Notes: generated by a model not told the origin, from the letters alone. Numbered from the stretch's first letter, positions 1-9,256 are shown. The stretch: 64,000 bases of DNA from Rivularia sp. T60_A2020_040 (GCA_015272215.1 JACYMD010000050.1:33015-97014), one strand, 5' to 3'. Made by a program: numbers and translations.

Positions 1-693
1 TTAGATGTAGAAGCAGAACCATTATTACGAATAGATGATGCCTTTGCTCAAGGAATTAGTCGAGCTGCTAGAGAAAAAAAGGCAAATTTGATTGTTATGG
101 GTTGGGGTAAGCGTACTGGGTTGAAAGCACGTTTATTTGGTAATGTGATTGATGGAGTATTATGGGCATCTCATTGTCCTGTTGCTGTAACCCGTCTTGT
201 AGAGTCACCCTCGAAAATCCAGCGCATCTTAGTACCAGTAGAAAATTTAACTGCGCCAATATTACAACCAGTGCAGTTCGCTCAGATTCTCGCCTTGGCA
301 AATCAAGCCCAAGTTACCCTACTCAACGTGTGCGATCGCCGTACTAGTTCTAGTAAAATATCTTGGCGGCGATCGCAACTTTCGCTGCTTGTATCTAAAC
401 TCGGTTTATCCAATCCACCCGAAATTCAAATTATCGCTCACGAGAATGTTGCTCAAGCAATATTACAAGCAGCCAGATTGTATGATTTAGTGGTTCTACC
501 TTTTATTCGCAATCGTACTATTCCTGGTGGATTAGCTATTAGTGATGTGACAACCCAGTTAGCAAGTCAACTCACTTGCTCTATTATTATGCTCGGAGAA
601 CCAGCACAACGTACCAATAATGCCACAGTGACTGCTGATGTTGCTAGTAATCAGTTACCAGTTATCAGTAAACAGTTGACAGTTGACAGTTGA
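1..693 (+). CDS. C-terminal part of a cation:proton antiporter-type protein with tandem universal stress (USP) domains (5' end outside window)
   Basis: The frame is open from base 1, so the gene starts before the window; 230 residues are visible. Residues 1-66 look like the end of one USP domain (AREKKANLIVMGW, then a segment ending CPVAVTR). A second USP domain runs from about residue 73 (RILVPVENL) to about 205 (CSIIMLGEP). Cyanobacterial CPA2-type Na+/H+ antiporters often carry such a cytoplasmic double-USP tail, so that is the favoured identity, but no membrane part is visible and a free-standing double USP protein is possible. The last residues, QLTVDS, and the TGA stop are written by a TTGACAG heptamer array, which suggests the original C-terminus was replaced. 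Moderately sure of the fold, less sure of the full protein. Confidence 0.6.
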   Translation, partial: LDVEAEPLLRIDDAFAQGISRAAREKKANLIVMGWGKRTGLKARLFGNVIDGVLWASHCPVAVTRLVESPSKIQRILVPVENLTAPILQPVQFAQILALANQAQVTLLNVCDRRTSSSKISWRRSQLSLLVSKLGLSNPPEIQIIAHENVAQAILQAARLYDLVVLPFIRNRTIPGGLAISDVTTQLASQLTCSIIMLGEPAQRTNNATVTADVASNQLPVISKQLTVDS

Positions 694-699
694 CAGTTG
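672..699 (+). repeat. TTGACAG heptamer array at a gene 3' end
   Basis: About four tandem copies of TTGACAG overlap the last codons and the stop of the upstream gene. Because 7 is not a multiple of 3, the array in this orientation presents TGA in all three frames. Confidence 0.95.
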
Positions 700-1089
700 G
701 TAATGGGTAATGGGTAATTGGGAATTGGTATCCCTGTTCCCTTGTCTCCTTGTCTCCTTGTCTCCTTGTCTCCCCATATCTTGATTCAATGGCATCAATT
801 TCCTAAATCTTCAATCTAAATGTAGTCCTCTACAATAACTTTACCTGATTAAATTTTTGATAAATTTTAGTATGATACTTCACAGTTACCATACAATCTT
901 TGTTATTTTTCTGATGGAATTGTTAAAAAATTAGACATAATAGGAATAATTTTGCATCTAAAGGTTTGAGACGGATTGAAAATTTCTTTTGAATTATCCG
1001 TACTTTTACTATATTTTTGTAGTCAGGCTGGGTATCCTAAAAACAAGCACAATCGAATAAAGTAAATATTTGTAATTAACTGGTAAATT
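694..1089. other. Intergenic region with short tandem repeats
   Basis: No gene is seen. After the TTGACAG array come GGTAATGGGTAATTGGG-type repeats (698-726) and an 8-bp array of period CTCCTTGT at 741-773. The remaining ~300 bp are AT-rich and presumably hold the promoter of the epimerase gene at 1090; I cannot assign -35/-10 boxes with confidence. Confidence 0.7.
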
Positions 1090-2049
1090 ATGAGAATATT
1101 GGTGACTGGCGGGGCTGGGTTTATTGGTTCTCATCTGATCGACAGATTGATGAATGATGGGCATGAAGTAATTTGTTTGGATAATTTCTACACTGGACAC
1201 AAGCGAAATATTGTTAAATGGTTGAATCATCCGTATTTTGAACTGATTCGTCACGATATCACTGAACCAATTAGGTTGGAAGTAGCACAGATTTATCATT
1301 TGGCTTGTCCGGCTTCTCCGGTACATTATCAATACAACCCTGTAAAAACAGTTAAAACCAATGTCATGGGTACGCTGAATATGCTGGGTTTGGCTAAGCG
1401 TGTCAAAGCAAGGATTTTACTAGCTTCGACGAGTGAAGTTTATGGTGATCCCGAAGTTCATCCCCAAAGTGAAGATTATCGGGGTAATGTTAATCCCATT
1501 GGACTTCGTTCCTGTTACGACGAAGGTAAGCGGATTGCTGAAACGTTGATGTTCGATTATCACCGACAAAATGATGTTGATATTCGCGTTGCTCGGATTT
1601 TTAATACCTACGGTCCTCGGATGTTTGAACATGATGGACGAGTAGTTAGCAATTTTATAGTTCAAGCTTTGCAAGGTATACCTCTAACCGTCTACGGAGA
1701 TGGTTCCCAAACTCGTAGTTTTTGCTACGTTGACAACTTAGTAGATGGATTGATGCGTTTGATGAATGGAGACCATATCGGTCCAATTAATTTGGGTAAT
1801 CCCGATGAATACACCATTTTACAATTAGCCCAAACCATTCAAAATATGGTCAATCCAGATGTAAAAATCAAATTTGAGCCATTACCTTCTGATGATCCCC
1901 GTCGTCGTCGTCCCGATATCACCAAAGCGAGGACTTTGTTAAATTGGGAACCTACCATTCCTCTTCAAGAAGGGTTAAAACAGACAATAGAAGATTTTCG
2001 GGAGCGGGTAACGGCTACTGAGAAGACGATTGTTAATAGTAGTAAGTAA
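1090..2049 (+). CDS. UDP-glucuronic acid decarboxylase (UDP-xylose synthase), SDR family
   Basis: Converts UDP-glucuronate to UDP-xylose with bound NAD in the cytoplasm. The 319-residue protein is full length for the bacterial type without a membrane anchor. The NAD-binding glycine motif [11 protein letters not shown] is at residues 6-16, a Ser/Thr-rich segment ends in SEVYG, and the catalytic YxxxK appears as YDEGK. The sequence around [10 protein letters not shown] and the [14 protein letters not shown] block are typical of the UXS family. The next gene, 87 bp downstream on the same strand, encodes UDP-glucose 6-dehydrogenase, which makes the substrate; the two form a UDP-glucose to UDP-xylose pathway feeding exopolysaccharide or sheath synthesis. 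dTDP-glucose 4,6-dehydratase is the main alternative, made less likely by the neighbour and the UXS-like motifs. Confidence 0.88.
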   Translation: MRILVTGGAGFIGSHLIDRLMNDGHEVICLDNFYTGHKRNIVKWLNHPYFELIRHDITEPIRLEVAQIYHLACPASPVHYQYNPVKTVKTNVMGTLNMLGLAKRVKARILLASTSEVYGDPEVHPQSEDYRGNVNPIGLRSCYDEGKRIAETLMFDYHRQNDVDIRVARIFNTYGPRMFEHDGRVVSNFIVQALQGIPLTVYGDGSQTRSFCYVDNLVDGLMRLMNGDHIGPINLGNPDEYTILQLAQTIQNMVNPDVKIKFEPLPSDDPRRRRPDITKARTLLNWEPTIPLQEGLKQTIEDFRERVTATEKTIVNSSK

Positions 2050-2135
2050 TAAAAATTACTATTTACTCAAGTTTTGGCTATAAACCATAGACTTCTTGAG
2101 TATCGACTAATAAACAAAGTGAGGAATTAGATAAT

Positions 2136-3521
2136 ATGCGAGTTTGCGTAATTGGTACTGGTTATGTTGGTTTGGTAACTGGGGTTTGTTTGGCTCATAT
2201 TGGGCATGAAGTAATTTGTATAGATAATAACGAAGAGAAAGTTAAGTTGATGAAGTCCGGGCAATCGCCAATTTTTGAGCCGGGACTTTCGGAAATTATG
2301 CAGAATGCTATTAAAGCAAACAAAATTCAGTTTTCTAGCGACTTAGCTGCGGGAGTTGCTCATGGAGAAATTTTATTTATTGCTGTCGGAACTCCACCTC
2401 TACCTACAGGTGAAAGCGATACCCGTTATGTAGAAGCAGTTGCGAAAGGTATCGGAACTAATTTAAACGGCGGTTACAAGGTTATCGTTAACAAATCCAC
2501 AGTACCTATTGGTTCGGGAGACTGGGTAAGGATGATTGTTCTCGATGGTATTGCTGAACGTCAGAAGGAATTAGTACCCGCAGGTGGAACACCGAGTGAA
2601 GATAAATTACCTACTGGTGATTTTGATGTCATTAGTAACCCAGAGTTTTTACGGGAAGGTTCGGCAATTTACGATACTTTTAATCCCGATCGGATTGTTT
2701 TGGGAGGCAATTCTCAAAAAGCGATTTCGATGATGAAAGAACTGTATGCTCCGATTGTCGAGCGTCAGTATGCAGAAGATAAATCTTTGCCGCCAGTACC
2801 CGTACTCTCAACAGATTTATCCTCTGCTGAGATGGTTAAATATGCCGCAAACGCTTTCTTAGCAACCAAAATTAGCTTTATTAACGAAGTTGCTAACATT
2901 TGCGATCGCGTTGGTGCGGATGTAACTCAAGTTGCGAAAGGTATCGGTTTGGATTCCCGGATTGGTAGTAAATTCTTGAATGCTGGTATCGGTTGGGGTG
3001 GTTCTTGTTTCCCCAAAGATGTATCCGCATTGGTTCATACTGCTGATGACTATGGTTACGAAGCACAACTACTCAAAGCTACCGTCAGCGTCAACGAACG
3101 TCAGCGTTTGATTGCATTAGAAAAACTCCAGCAAGCTTTAAAAATTCTTAAAGGTAAAACTGTAGGTTTACTTGGTTTAACTTTTAAACCGGATACTGAC
3201 GATATGCGCGACGCTCCAGCGCTGAATTTAATCGAGCAATTAAATCGATTGGGAGCAAAAGTTAAAGCATACGACCCAATTATCTCTCAATCTGGGATGC
3301 GTCACGGTCTTTCCGGTGTTCAAGTAGAAACTGATGCAGAAAGACTTGCTGATAGCTGTGATGCTTTGGTACTCGTTACCGAGTGGCAACAGTTTAATAA
3401 TCTCGATTACAGTAAAATGGCGCAATTAATGAACAACCCTGTTATTATTGACGGTCGTAATTTCCTCGATCCCGAAGCAATCATTAGGGCTGGTTTTCAA
3501 TACATCGGTGTTGGTAGATAA
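2136..3521 (+). CDS. ugd: UDP-glucose 6-dehydrogenase
   Basis: Oxidises UDP-glucose to UDP-glucuronate with two NAD+. The 461-residue length is normal. Visible are the N-terminal Rossmann motif GTGYVGLVTG (residues 7-16), the substrate-loop segment SNPEFLREGSA, the hinge helix with AFLATKISFINE, and the catalytic cysteine C291 in GGSCFPKD. The C-terminal UDP-binding domain contains GLTFKPDTDDMRDAPAL. It lies directly downstream of the UDP-glucuronate decarboxylase and is probably co-transcribed with it. A hairpin terminator follows at 3556-3580. Confidence 0.95.
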   Translation: MRVCVIGTGYVGLVTGVCLAHIGHEVICIDNNEEKVKLMKSGQSPIFEPGLSEIMQNAIKANKIQFSSDLAAGVAHGEILFIAVGTPPLPTGESDTRYVEAVAKGIGTNLNGGYKVIVNKSTVPIGSGDWVRMIVLDGIAERQKELVPAGGTPSEDKLPTGDFDVISNPEFLREGSAIYDTFNPDRIVLGGNSQKAISMMKELYAPIVERQYAEDKSLPPVPVLSTDLSSAEMVKYAANAFLATKISFINEVANICDRVGADVTQVAKGIGLDSRIGSKFLNAGIGWGGSCFPKDVSALVHTADDYGYEAQLLKATVSVNERQRLIALEKLQQALKILKGKTVGLLGLTFKPDTDDMRDAPALNLIEQLNRLGAKVKAYDPIISQSGMRHGLSGVQVETDAERLADSCDALVLVTEWQQFNNLDYSKMAQLMNNPVIIDGRNFLDPEAIIRAGFQYIGVGR

Positions 3522-3555
3522 ATAGTTGTACAGATTTTAGATATTAGAATTCTTC

Positions 3556-3580
3556 AAAGACTTCCCTATGGGGAGTCTTT
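3556..3580 (+). terminator. Rho-independent-type hairpin after ugd
   Basis: AAAGACTTCCC - TAT - GGGGAGTCTTT forms an 11-bp stem with one mismatch in the middle, followed by CTATTATT, 35 bp after the ugd stop codon. Confidence 0.7.
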
Positions 3581-3686
3581 CTATTATTGCTAATTTGTGA
3601 ACTGCAACTGCAACCTAAAGATGTACTATGGAATATTGGTGCATTGCGGCTACTCATGCAAATGTAAATCTAAAATTCTATTGTCT

Positions 3687-4571
3687 ATGTCTTTGTCTCG
3701 GTTTTTAAGTGGAATTATTGCGATCGCTCTAGCTTTAGGTGCCACTATGCTGGGAGGATGGTATTTTACATTTTTATATGTAATCATCATTTTTCTAGGG
3801 CAACGAGAATATTTTAATCTGGTACGAGCCAAAGGCATAGCCCCAGCAGCTAAAACTACAATGGTTGTTAGCCAAGTGTTGTTAGTAATTTGTACCATTA
3901 ATAGCAATTTAGCTGATGCTGTAATGCCTGTAGCTGGTACATTTATTTGCTTTTATCTATTGTTTCAGCCGAAAATGGCATCAATTGCCGATATTTCCGC
4001 TTCAATTCTCGGTTTGTTTTACACGGGATATTTACCCAGCTACTGGGTACGTTTACGAGCCATTGATACGGCTAGTTTCAGCAATTTACCCTTGGGAGGT
4101 TATTTCCCATCTTCCTTATCGGCATTTATAGGTAGAGAAAATTTTTCCGCTTTACCGTTAGGATTACGTACAACATTACTGACATTTATGTGTATCTGGG
4201 CTGCTGATATCGGTGCTTATTTCGTCGGTAAATATTTTGGTAAAACACCTTTATCGGGTATCAGTCCTAAGAAAACCGTAGAGGGAGCAATTTTTGGGAT
4301 TACGGCAAGTATTGTAGTCGGAGTTTTGTTTGGTTACTATATTAATTTACCGGAATTTTATCTCACGGGTGCCGCACTCGGTTCTTTAATTGGTATTGCC
4401 AGTCTTTTAGGTGATTTGACCGAATCTATGCTCAAACGTGATGCAGGAGTAAAAGATTCCGGAGATTTAATTCCCGGTCATGGAGGAATTCTAGACCGTA
4501 CTGACAGCTATATTTTTACCGCTCCATTAGTTTATTACTTTATCACCCTGCTATTACCGCTCCTTAGTTGA
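3687..4571 (+). CDS. cdsA: Phosphatidate cytidylyltransferase (CDP-diglyceride synthase)
   Basis: Makes CDP-diacylglycerol from phosphatidate and CTP in the plasma membrane, the entry point to phosphatidylglycerol synthesis. The protein has about eight hydrophobic segments and the C-terminal CdsA signature around SLLGDLTESMLKRDAGVKDS and PGHGGILDRTDS, including the conserved acidic residues. I chose the ATG at 3687 (MSLSRFLSGI): the frame is open further upstream to 3597, but those 30 residues are Cys/Lys-rich and unlike the family. The resulting 294 residues match the usual length. It stands alone; the next gene is on the other strand. Confidence 0.92.
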   Translation: MSLSRFLSGIIAIALALGATMLGGWYFTFLYVIIIFLGQREYFNLVRAKGIAPAAKTTMVVSQVLLVICTINSNLADAVMPVAGTFICFYLLFQPKMASIADISASILGLFYTGYLPSYWVRLRAIDTASFSNLPLGGYFPSSLSAFIGRENFSALPLGLRTTLLTFMCIWAADIGAYFVGKYFGKTPLSGISPKKTVEGAIFGITASIVVGVLFGYYINLPEFYLTGAALGSLIGIASLLGDLTESMLKRDAGVKDSGDLIPGHGGILDRTDSYIFTAPLVYYFITLLLPLLS

Positions 4572-4591
4572 CCTATCAGCTGTCCACTGTA

Positions 4592-5284
4592 CTATGGATT
4601 TACGTTTATTATTCCCCGACAAATAATCTTTCCGGGGATTATCTGTAGCTCTTGAATCTCTATATCAAACCCCAAGTCAATATATTCACCTTCATGGCTT
4701 TCAAACAGGGTTTTGGTATTGCTGGTGACACAAATCGGTGCAATGCTTAACTCGTGGGGACTGAGTAGTTTTAATCCCATACAAATATCTAAGGGTTGGG
4801 GATTGTTTTCTTGATCTATGACGGCAAATATTACAAATAACCCATCTTTAATTGTGATTTTTTCCCAACTAATTGACTTGGAATTTGCACTGTATTCTGG
4901 TAAAAATTTAACTAGAACATCATTTAAAACAGTTGATAGTAATGTACTAGACAAGGAAGCAGATAAGTCAGCTTCTTGTTGATTTAATTCGGCAAATACT
5001 GATATTTTTTCTAACAGTTGCAAATTTTTTCCTTTGAGAATAGAACTGATATCAATACAAATATTTTTGGCGACTAAATTTATGAATGATAAATGAAGAC
5101 CTTGATACACTGCCTTTTGTGCAACAATAGATACAGTTGGTATGTTCCCAGAAATAATTTGGCGATCGCCGCCAAGAATTTCGACTTGAAGTTGCTCAAC
5201 ATGACTTACTTGTGTTCTTAACCACAATTTGATTGCTGCGGTTAGGACATTTGTAATCAATCTAAACTGATTTTTTTTCAGCAT
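4592..5284 (-). CDS. DUF2993 (LmeA-like) protein
   Basis: The 230-residue protein resembles the cyanobacterial DUF2993 family, whose mycobacterial member LmeA binds phospholipids in the periplasm. Seen here: an amphipathic start (MLKKNQFRLITNVLTAAIKLWL), the segment LEVEILGGDR-like (QVEILGGDRQIISG), and the VYQGLHLSFINLVAKNICID region that starts the lipid-binding fold. The ATG at 5284 is preferred. A longer frame begins at a TTG at 5356 and would add a hydrophobic stretch ending LIAC, a lipobox-like motif; family members normally start near the ATG, so I treat that as chance. Function in cyanobacteria is unknown. Confidence 0.6.
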   Translation of the reverse strand: MLKKNQFRLITNVLTAAIKLWLRTQVSHVEQLQVEILGGDRQIISGNIPTVSIVAQKAVYQGLHLSFINLVAKNICIDISSILKGKNLQLLEKISVFAELNQQEADLSASLSSTLLSTVLNDVLVKFLPEYSANSKSISWEKITIKDGLFVIFAVIDQENNPQPLDICMGLKLLSPHELSIAPICVTSNTKTLFESHEGEYIDLGFDIEIQELQIIPGKIICRGIINVNP

Positions 5285-5432
5285 TTGATAGCTAGAAAGA
5301 GAATGTGGGTTAATTGAACAGGCGATAAGTAGATAAATAATTATTAACTGTATCAAAACAGCTTTTCAATTACAAAACATCAATACTATATTCGTATTTA
5401 GATATGAACTGATGGGATATCAGTAAATATAC

Positions 5433-6191
5433 ATGGAGGCTCGGTTACAAAAAATTATTTCACAATGGGGTATTGCCTCACGTCGTCAAGCGGAAGAAAT
5501 GATTAAACTTGAACGAGTGAGGGTTAATGGTGTATTGGCACACTTGGGGCAGAAGGTAAACCCAGACACAGATAGTATTACCGTTGATGGGAAAACTATT
5601 TCTGCTTCCAAGCGTCCGGAGTTGATTTATTTATTAATCAATAAACCGCGTGGGGTAGTTTCTACTTGTTACGATCCTCAAGCTAGACGAACGGTATTAG
5701 ATTTACTACCAGAACAACTGCATTCGGGTACAGGGATTCATCCAGTTGGTCGTCTAGATGCGGACTCTACAGGGGCGTTAATTTTAACAAATGATGGAGA
5801 CTTGACATTTGGTCTTACCCATCCAAGTCATAATATTCCTAAGACGTATCGCGTTTTGGTTAAAGGGCATCCACCTCAGCAAACTTTGCAAATGTGGCGT
5901 GAGGGTATTTTTTTAGACGACCGGAAAACGCGAGCGGCTCAAGTAAAGTTAATAGAAAAACTTGTAGAAAACAGCTATTTAGAAATCATTCTTAAGGAGG
6001 GAAGAAACCGCCAAATTCGCCGTGTAGCCCAAAATTTGGGATATCCGGTAATTGAATTACATCGGACTGCCATCGGTTCGATACAACTGCAATTACCTAA
6101 CAAAGCAGATTTATCAGAAGGTAGTTTTCGCTACCTAACACAGAAAGAAGTTCTCTATTTAAAGCAGCAATTACAGCAAGTTCCCGATTAA
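5433..6191 (+). CDS. rluB: Pseudouridine synthase, RsuA/RluB family
   Basis: Isomerises a specific uridine in rRNA, most likely in 23S rRNA. The 252-residue protein has an N-terminal S4 RNA-binding domain (residues 1-60: LQKIISQWGIASRRQAEEMI) and then the catalytic domain with GRLDADSTGALILTNDG, in which the Asp of GRLDADS is the catalytic residue. The EGRNRQIRRV signature of the RsuA/RluB/RluE/RluF group is present near residue 190. It overlaps by one base (TAATG) with an upstream in-frame ATG of the next gene and is probably co-transcribed with it. RsuA (16S-specific) is the alternative specificity. Confidence 0.88.
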   Translation: MEARLQKIISQWGIASRRQAEEMIKLERVRVNGVLAHLGQKVNPDTDSITVDGKTISASKRPELIYLLINKPRGVVSTCYDPQARRTVLDLLPEQLHSGTGIHPVGRLDADSTGALILTNDGDLTFGLTHPSHNIPKTYRVLVKGHPPQQTLQMWREGIFLDDRKTRAAQVKLIEKLVENSYLEIILKEGRNRQIRRVAQNLGYPVIELHRTAIGSIQLQLPNKADLSEGSFRYLTQKEVLYLKQQLQQVPD

Positions 6192-6205
6192 TGATTCAGT
6201 TGGCT

Positions 6206-6212
6206 AAAGGAG
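6206..6212 (+). promoter_or_regulatory. Shine-Dalgarno site that fixes the RodZ-like start at 6224
   Basis: AAAGGAG lies 11 bp before the ATG at 6224, inside the N-terminal extension that would result from the ATG at 6191. Confidence 0.7.
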
Positions 6213-6223
6213 TGCAAACAAAT

Positions 6224-7024
6224 ATGAAGTGGTTTAGAAAAAAAGAAAAAGAAAAAGCCAAAGAAAATCCGACAGTTTCATTAGAAGAACAAAGAGCGGA
6301 AAAGTTGGCGAAAATGGGCGCACAGCTGAAGGCTACACGGGAACAACATGGGTTTTCGTTGGAAGAAGTGGTAATGCATACTAGAATCCCTCGACGGCTA
6401 GTAAAAGGGATAGAGGAAGCTAATTTTGAGGATTTACCAGAACCAGTCTACATTAAAGGGTTGGTTCGTCAATATGCTGATGCATTGGGTTACAAGGGAG
6501 TAGAATTTGTTAGCACATTTCCTGTTGGTACGAACAAAGTCAGTCTCAAACCGATTTGGAAAAATCCCTCACTCGCTCAATTGCGTCCGATTCATCTTTA
6601 TTTGCTATACGTTTTATTGATTTTGGGTGCTGTTAGCGGCTTATCTAATTGGTTGAGTGATGCGACAAATATCGCAACCGAGAATAAATCGCAACAAAAG
6701 CCAGATAGCTTAGTTAGCAACTCTAAACCGACTCCAATCAAACCCCAATCCCTGAGTCAAATAAGTACCCTTACCAAAGATGAAAAAGGAGTTCAAATAG
6801 GAGTTACTTTAAAAGAATCCTCTTGGATTCAGGTAATTGCTGACGGTAAAATTACTTTTGAGGGTACCTTAAAACAAGGAAGTAAACGTTCTTGGAAGGC
6901 TCAAAAAGAACTTACCGTCAAAGCAGATAATGCAGGAGGAGTTTTAGTTAGCGTCAACCAACAGGAAGCCAAAAAAATGGGCAAATCTGGAAAAGTTGAA
7001 CAACTTCGAGTTGCCTTGAATTAA
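6224..7024 (+). CDS. RodZ-like helix-turn-helix membrane protein with DUF4115 domain
   Basis: Residues ~25-90 form a Cro-type helix-turn-helix typical of RodZ (RIPRRLVKGIEEANFEDLPE, then YIKGLVRQYADALG). A single membrane segment follows (LYLLYVLLILGAVSGL, near residue 130), and the C-terminal DUF4115 beta-rich domain starts about residue 190 (VTLKESSWIQVIADG). Bacterial RodZ links MreB to the cell-elongation machinery; the cyanobacterial homologue may act in the same way, but this is inference. The ATG at 6224 is chosen because it has AAAGGAG at 6206-6212; an upstream in-frame ATG at 6191 overlaps the rluB stop and has no such site. The first 25 residues are very Lys/Glu-rich. A TTGACAG array follows the stop codon. 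Confidence 0.8.
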   Translation: MKWFRKKEKEKAKENPTVSLEEQRAEKLAKMGAQLKATREQHGFSLEEVVMHTRIPRRLVKGIEEANFEDLPEPVYIKGLVRQYADALGYKGVEFVSTFPVGTNKVSLKPIWKNPSLAQLRPIHLYLLYVLLILGAVSGLSNWLSDATNIATENKSQQKPDSLVSNSKPTPIKPQSLSQISTLTKDEKGVQIGVTLKESSWIQVIADGKITFEGTLKQGSKRSWKAQKELTVKADNAGGVLVSVNQQEAKKMGKSGKVEQLRVALN

Positions 7025-7039
7025 GTTAGGGGTGAGGAG

Positions 7040-7076
7040 TTGACAGTTGACAGTTGACAGTTGACAGTTGACAGTT
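7040..7076 (+). repeat. TTGACAG heptamer array
   Basis: Five tandem TTGACAG units between the convergent RodZ-like and malQ genes, starting 15 bp after the RodZ-like stop and in its orientation. Confidence 0.95.
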
Positions 7077-7107
7077 AATTTCTCCCCCGAACCCCCGAAC
7101 CCCATCC

Positions 7108-8616
7108 TCAACTCATTGGCTCTCGCCCAAAAAATTCGACAAAGTTTTTCATTCGTTGGGATAATTCGGAATTCATCGCTTCATGTCGATAACGCCATTC
7201 CCAGTTACCTTCTCCTTTACTAGGAATGTTCATTCTGGCATTGGAACCTAATCCCAAAATATCTTGTAAGGGGAAAATCGCGACATTGGCAACGGAAGCT
7301 AAGGCTAAACGAATCATATCCCAATGTACACCGTCAGGACTTATACAACCTAAATAGAAGGATAAATTGCGTTTTTCATGTTCATTGGCATTTTCGTACC
7401 AACCGACGGTAGTATCGTTATCGTGAGTACCCGTATAAATTACACAATTAGTCTCTTGAACGTTGAAAGGTAAATAAGGATTGCTAGCATCTCCACCAAA
7501 AGCAAACTGCAAAACCTTCATACCGGGAAATTCAAATTTATCCCGCAAGGCTTCTACTTCTGGGGTAATAGTTCCCAAATCTTCCGCTAATACTGGTAAA
7601 GTACCCAGTTGCTTTTTAATAGTTTCAAACAATTTATCTCCAGGTGCTTTGATCCACTCACCGTTTACTGCTGTTTCTTCACCCAAAGGTACAGCCCAGT
7701 AAGCTTCAAATCCCCGGAAATGGTCGATACGAATAATATCAACATAATCGAGCATCGCTTCAAAACGTTGTACCCACCACTTGAACCTTTGTTTTTCTAA
7801 TTGTTTCCAATCGTAAACTGGATTACCCCACAATTGACCAGTAGCGCTAAAGTAATCTGGTGGTACACCTGCCATCAATGCTGCTTCTCCAGTATCCTTA
7901 TCCAAACAAAAAATATCTGGATTTCCCCAAACATCGGCGCTATCGTGAGCGACATAAATCGGAATATCGCCGACAATCTTCACACCGCATTCGTTGGCGT
8001 ATTTTCTCAACTCCGACCATTGATTATAAAATTCAAATTGCAGAAACTTGTGGTAAAAAACTCGATCTTCTAATTCTTGCTTAGCTTTTTCTATGGCTTT
8101 AGGTTTACGCTTAGCGATTTCTTCATCCCAAGTATTCCAGCTTGCGCCATCTGTACTATCTTTGAGCGCCATAAATAAAGTATAATCATCCAACCAATAA
8201 GCTTTAGAACGAGAAAATTTCTCCAATGCTTGTTGCTGTTCTTTGGTGATATTCGCTTTAAAATTAGAACAAGCTTTTTTCAATAACGGTATTTTAGTTG
8301 ATTCTACTTGTTGGTAATTTACATTATCTAGAGGGAATTCAGGTAAATTAGTAAAATCATCATCTGTAAGTAAACCGCGATCGCGCAATTTTTCGGGACT
8401 AATCAACAGTGGATTACCCGCTAAAGCTGAATAGCACATATATGGAGAATTACCAAAACCAGTTGGCCCTAAAGGCAGAATTTGCCAATACTGCTGATAA
8501 CTATCTTTAAGAAAATCAATAAAACGGTAGGCTTCATTGCCCAAATCCCCAATCCCAAAGCGACTGGGAAAACTAGTCGGATGAAGTAAAATACCGCTGC
8601 TTCTCGGAAAAGACAT
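7108..8616 (-). CDS. malQ: 4-alpha-glucanotransferase (amylomaltase, GH77)
   Basis: Transfers alpha-1,4-glucan segments; in cyanobacteria it acts in glycogen and maltodextrin turnover. The 502-residue protein is full length. N-terminal SSGILLHPTSFPSRFGIGDLG is the classic GH77 opening. Catalytic-barrel motifs visible are DIPIYVAHDSADVW, IRIDHFRGFEAYW (the Asp nucleophile is in this block), LAEDLGTITPEV (general acid Glu) and GTHDNDTTVGWY (transition-state Asp). It is monocistronic and convergent with the RodZ-like gene. No unusual feature is seen. Confidence 0.96.
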   Translation of the reverse strand: MSFPRSSGILLHPTSFPSRFGIGDLGNEAYRFIDFLKDSYQQYWQILPLGPTGFGNSPYMCYSALAGNPLLISPEKLRDRGLLTDDDFTNLPEFPLDNVNYQQVESTKIPLLKKACSNFKANITKEQQQALEKFSRSKAYWLDDYTLFMALKDSTDGASWNTWDEEIAKRKPKAIEKAKQELEDRVFYHKFLQFEFYNQWSELRKYANECGVKIVGDIPIYVAHDSADVWGNPDIFCLDKDTGEAALMAGVPPDYFSATGQLWGNPVYDWKQLEKQRFKWWVQRFEAMLDYVDIIRIDHFRGFEAYWAVPLGEETAVNGEWIKAPGDKLFETIKKQLGTLPVLAEDLGTITPEVEALRDKFEFPGMKVLQFAFGGDASNPYLPFNVQETNCVIYTGTHDNDTTVGWYENANEHEKRNLSFYLGCISPDGVHWDMIRLALASVANVAIFPLQDILGLGSNARMNIPSKGEGNWEWRYRHEAMNSELSQRMKNFVEFFGREPMS

Positions 8617-8685
8617 AAATAATCCTGACTATATAAAAAGCTTATGCAATCGAATCTATCACAATGTTAGTTGTTGGTGGTTAGT

Positions 8686-8712
8686 TGATAACTGATAACT
8701 GATAACTGATAG
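8686..8712. repeat. TGATAAC heptamer-type array
   Basis: About three tandem copies of AACTGAT between malQ and the Nudix gene, which are divergently transcribed. Confidence 0.85.
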
Positions 8713-8781
8713 TAGTTGTTGGTGGTTAAGAGTTAAGAGCATCAGAATGATTTCCGGAGGATATTAAGGAAGTCTAAATAA

Positions 8782-8812
8782 AATCTAAAATCTAAAATCT
8801 AAAATCCAAAAT
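8782..8812 (+). repeat. ATCTAAA/ATCCAAA heptamer array just before a start codon
   Basis: Four and a half heptamers (three ATCTAAA-type, one ATCCAAA) end 3 bp before the Nudix ATG. The Nudix leader therefore has no room for a normal Shine-Dalgarno; a GGAGG at 8756-8760 lies 56 bp upstream, too far to serve. Confidence 0.92.
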
Positions 8813-8815
8813 TTC

Positions 8816-9256
8816 ATGAATTATCGCAATCCCGCTCCAACAGTAGATATCATCATCGAATTAATTGATAAACCACATCGACCTATAGTATTAATTGAAC
8901 GTCATCACGAACCTCTCGGTTGGGCTATTCCTGGTGGTTTTGTCGATTATGGGGAAGCTGTGGAAACCGCAGCCAAAAGGGAAGCTTGGGAAGAAATTGG
9001 TTTATCTGTAGAATTAGTCGAGCAGTTTCACGTATATTCCGATCCCAAACGGGATTCACGTAAACATACAATCAGTATTGTATTTATTGCGATCGCAAAA
9101 GGTGAACCAAAAGCTGGGGATGATGCTAAAGATGCAGCGATTTTTGAATCTTGGCGGATTCCTGGTAATTTATGTTTTGACCACGATCAGATTTTACGAG
9201 ATTATTGGCGGTATCGTCATTATGGAATACGACCATCTGTGAATTTTGGATTTTAG
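8816..9256 (+). CDS. Nudix hydrolase
   Basis: A 146-residue protein of the Nudix superfamily, which hydrolyses nucleoside diphosphates linked to another moiety; the substrate here is not predictable. The Nudix box is complete: a glycine (GGFVDYGE), seven residues, then REAWEEIGL, with all metal-binding acidic positions present (residues 41-63). The short size and the sequence [11 protein letters not shown] resemble cyanobacterial ADP-ribose pyrophosphatase-like proteins. The gene is bracketed by inverted heptamer arrays. The downstream one (TTTGGAT/TTTAGAT) encodes the last residues FGF and the TAG stop, so the natural C-terminus may have been altered. Confidence 0.88.
   Translation: MNYRNPAPTVDIIIELIDKPHRPIVLIERHHEPLGWAIPGGFVDYGEAVETAAKREAWEEIGLSVELVEQFHVYSDPKRDSRKHTISIVFIAIAKGEPKAGDDAKDAAIFESWRIPGNLCFDHDQILRDYWRYRHYGIRPSVNFGF

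Noticed and set aside
5285..5356. Lipoprotein signal (LIAC) at the start of the DUF2993 protein
   Set aside because: It depends on a TTG start; DUF2993 proteins normally begin at the ATG at 5284.
7040..7076. CRISPR-like array
   Set aside because: The units are 7 bp and adjacent with no spacers, so this and all similar arrays are short tandem repeats.
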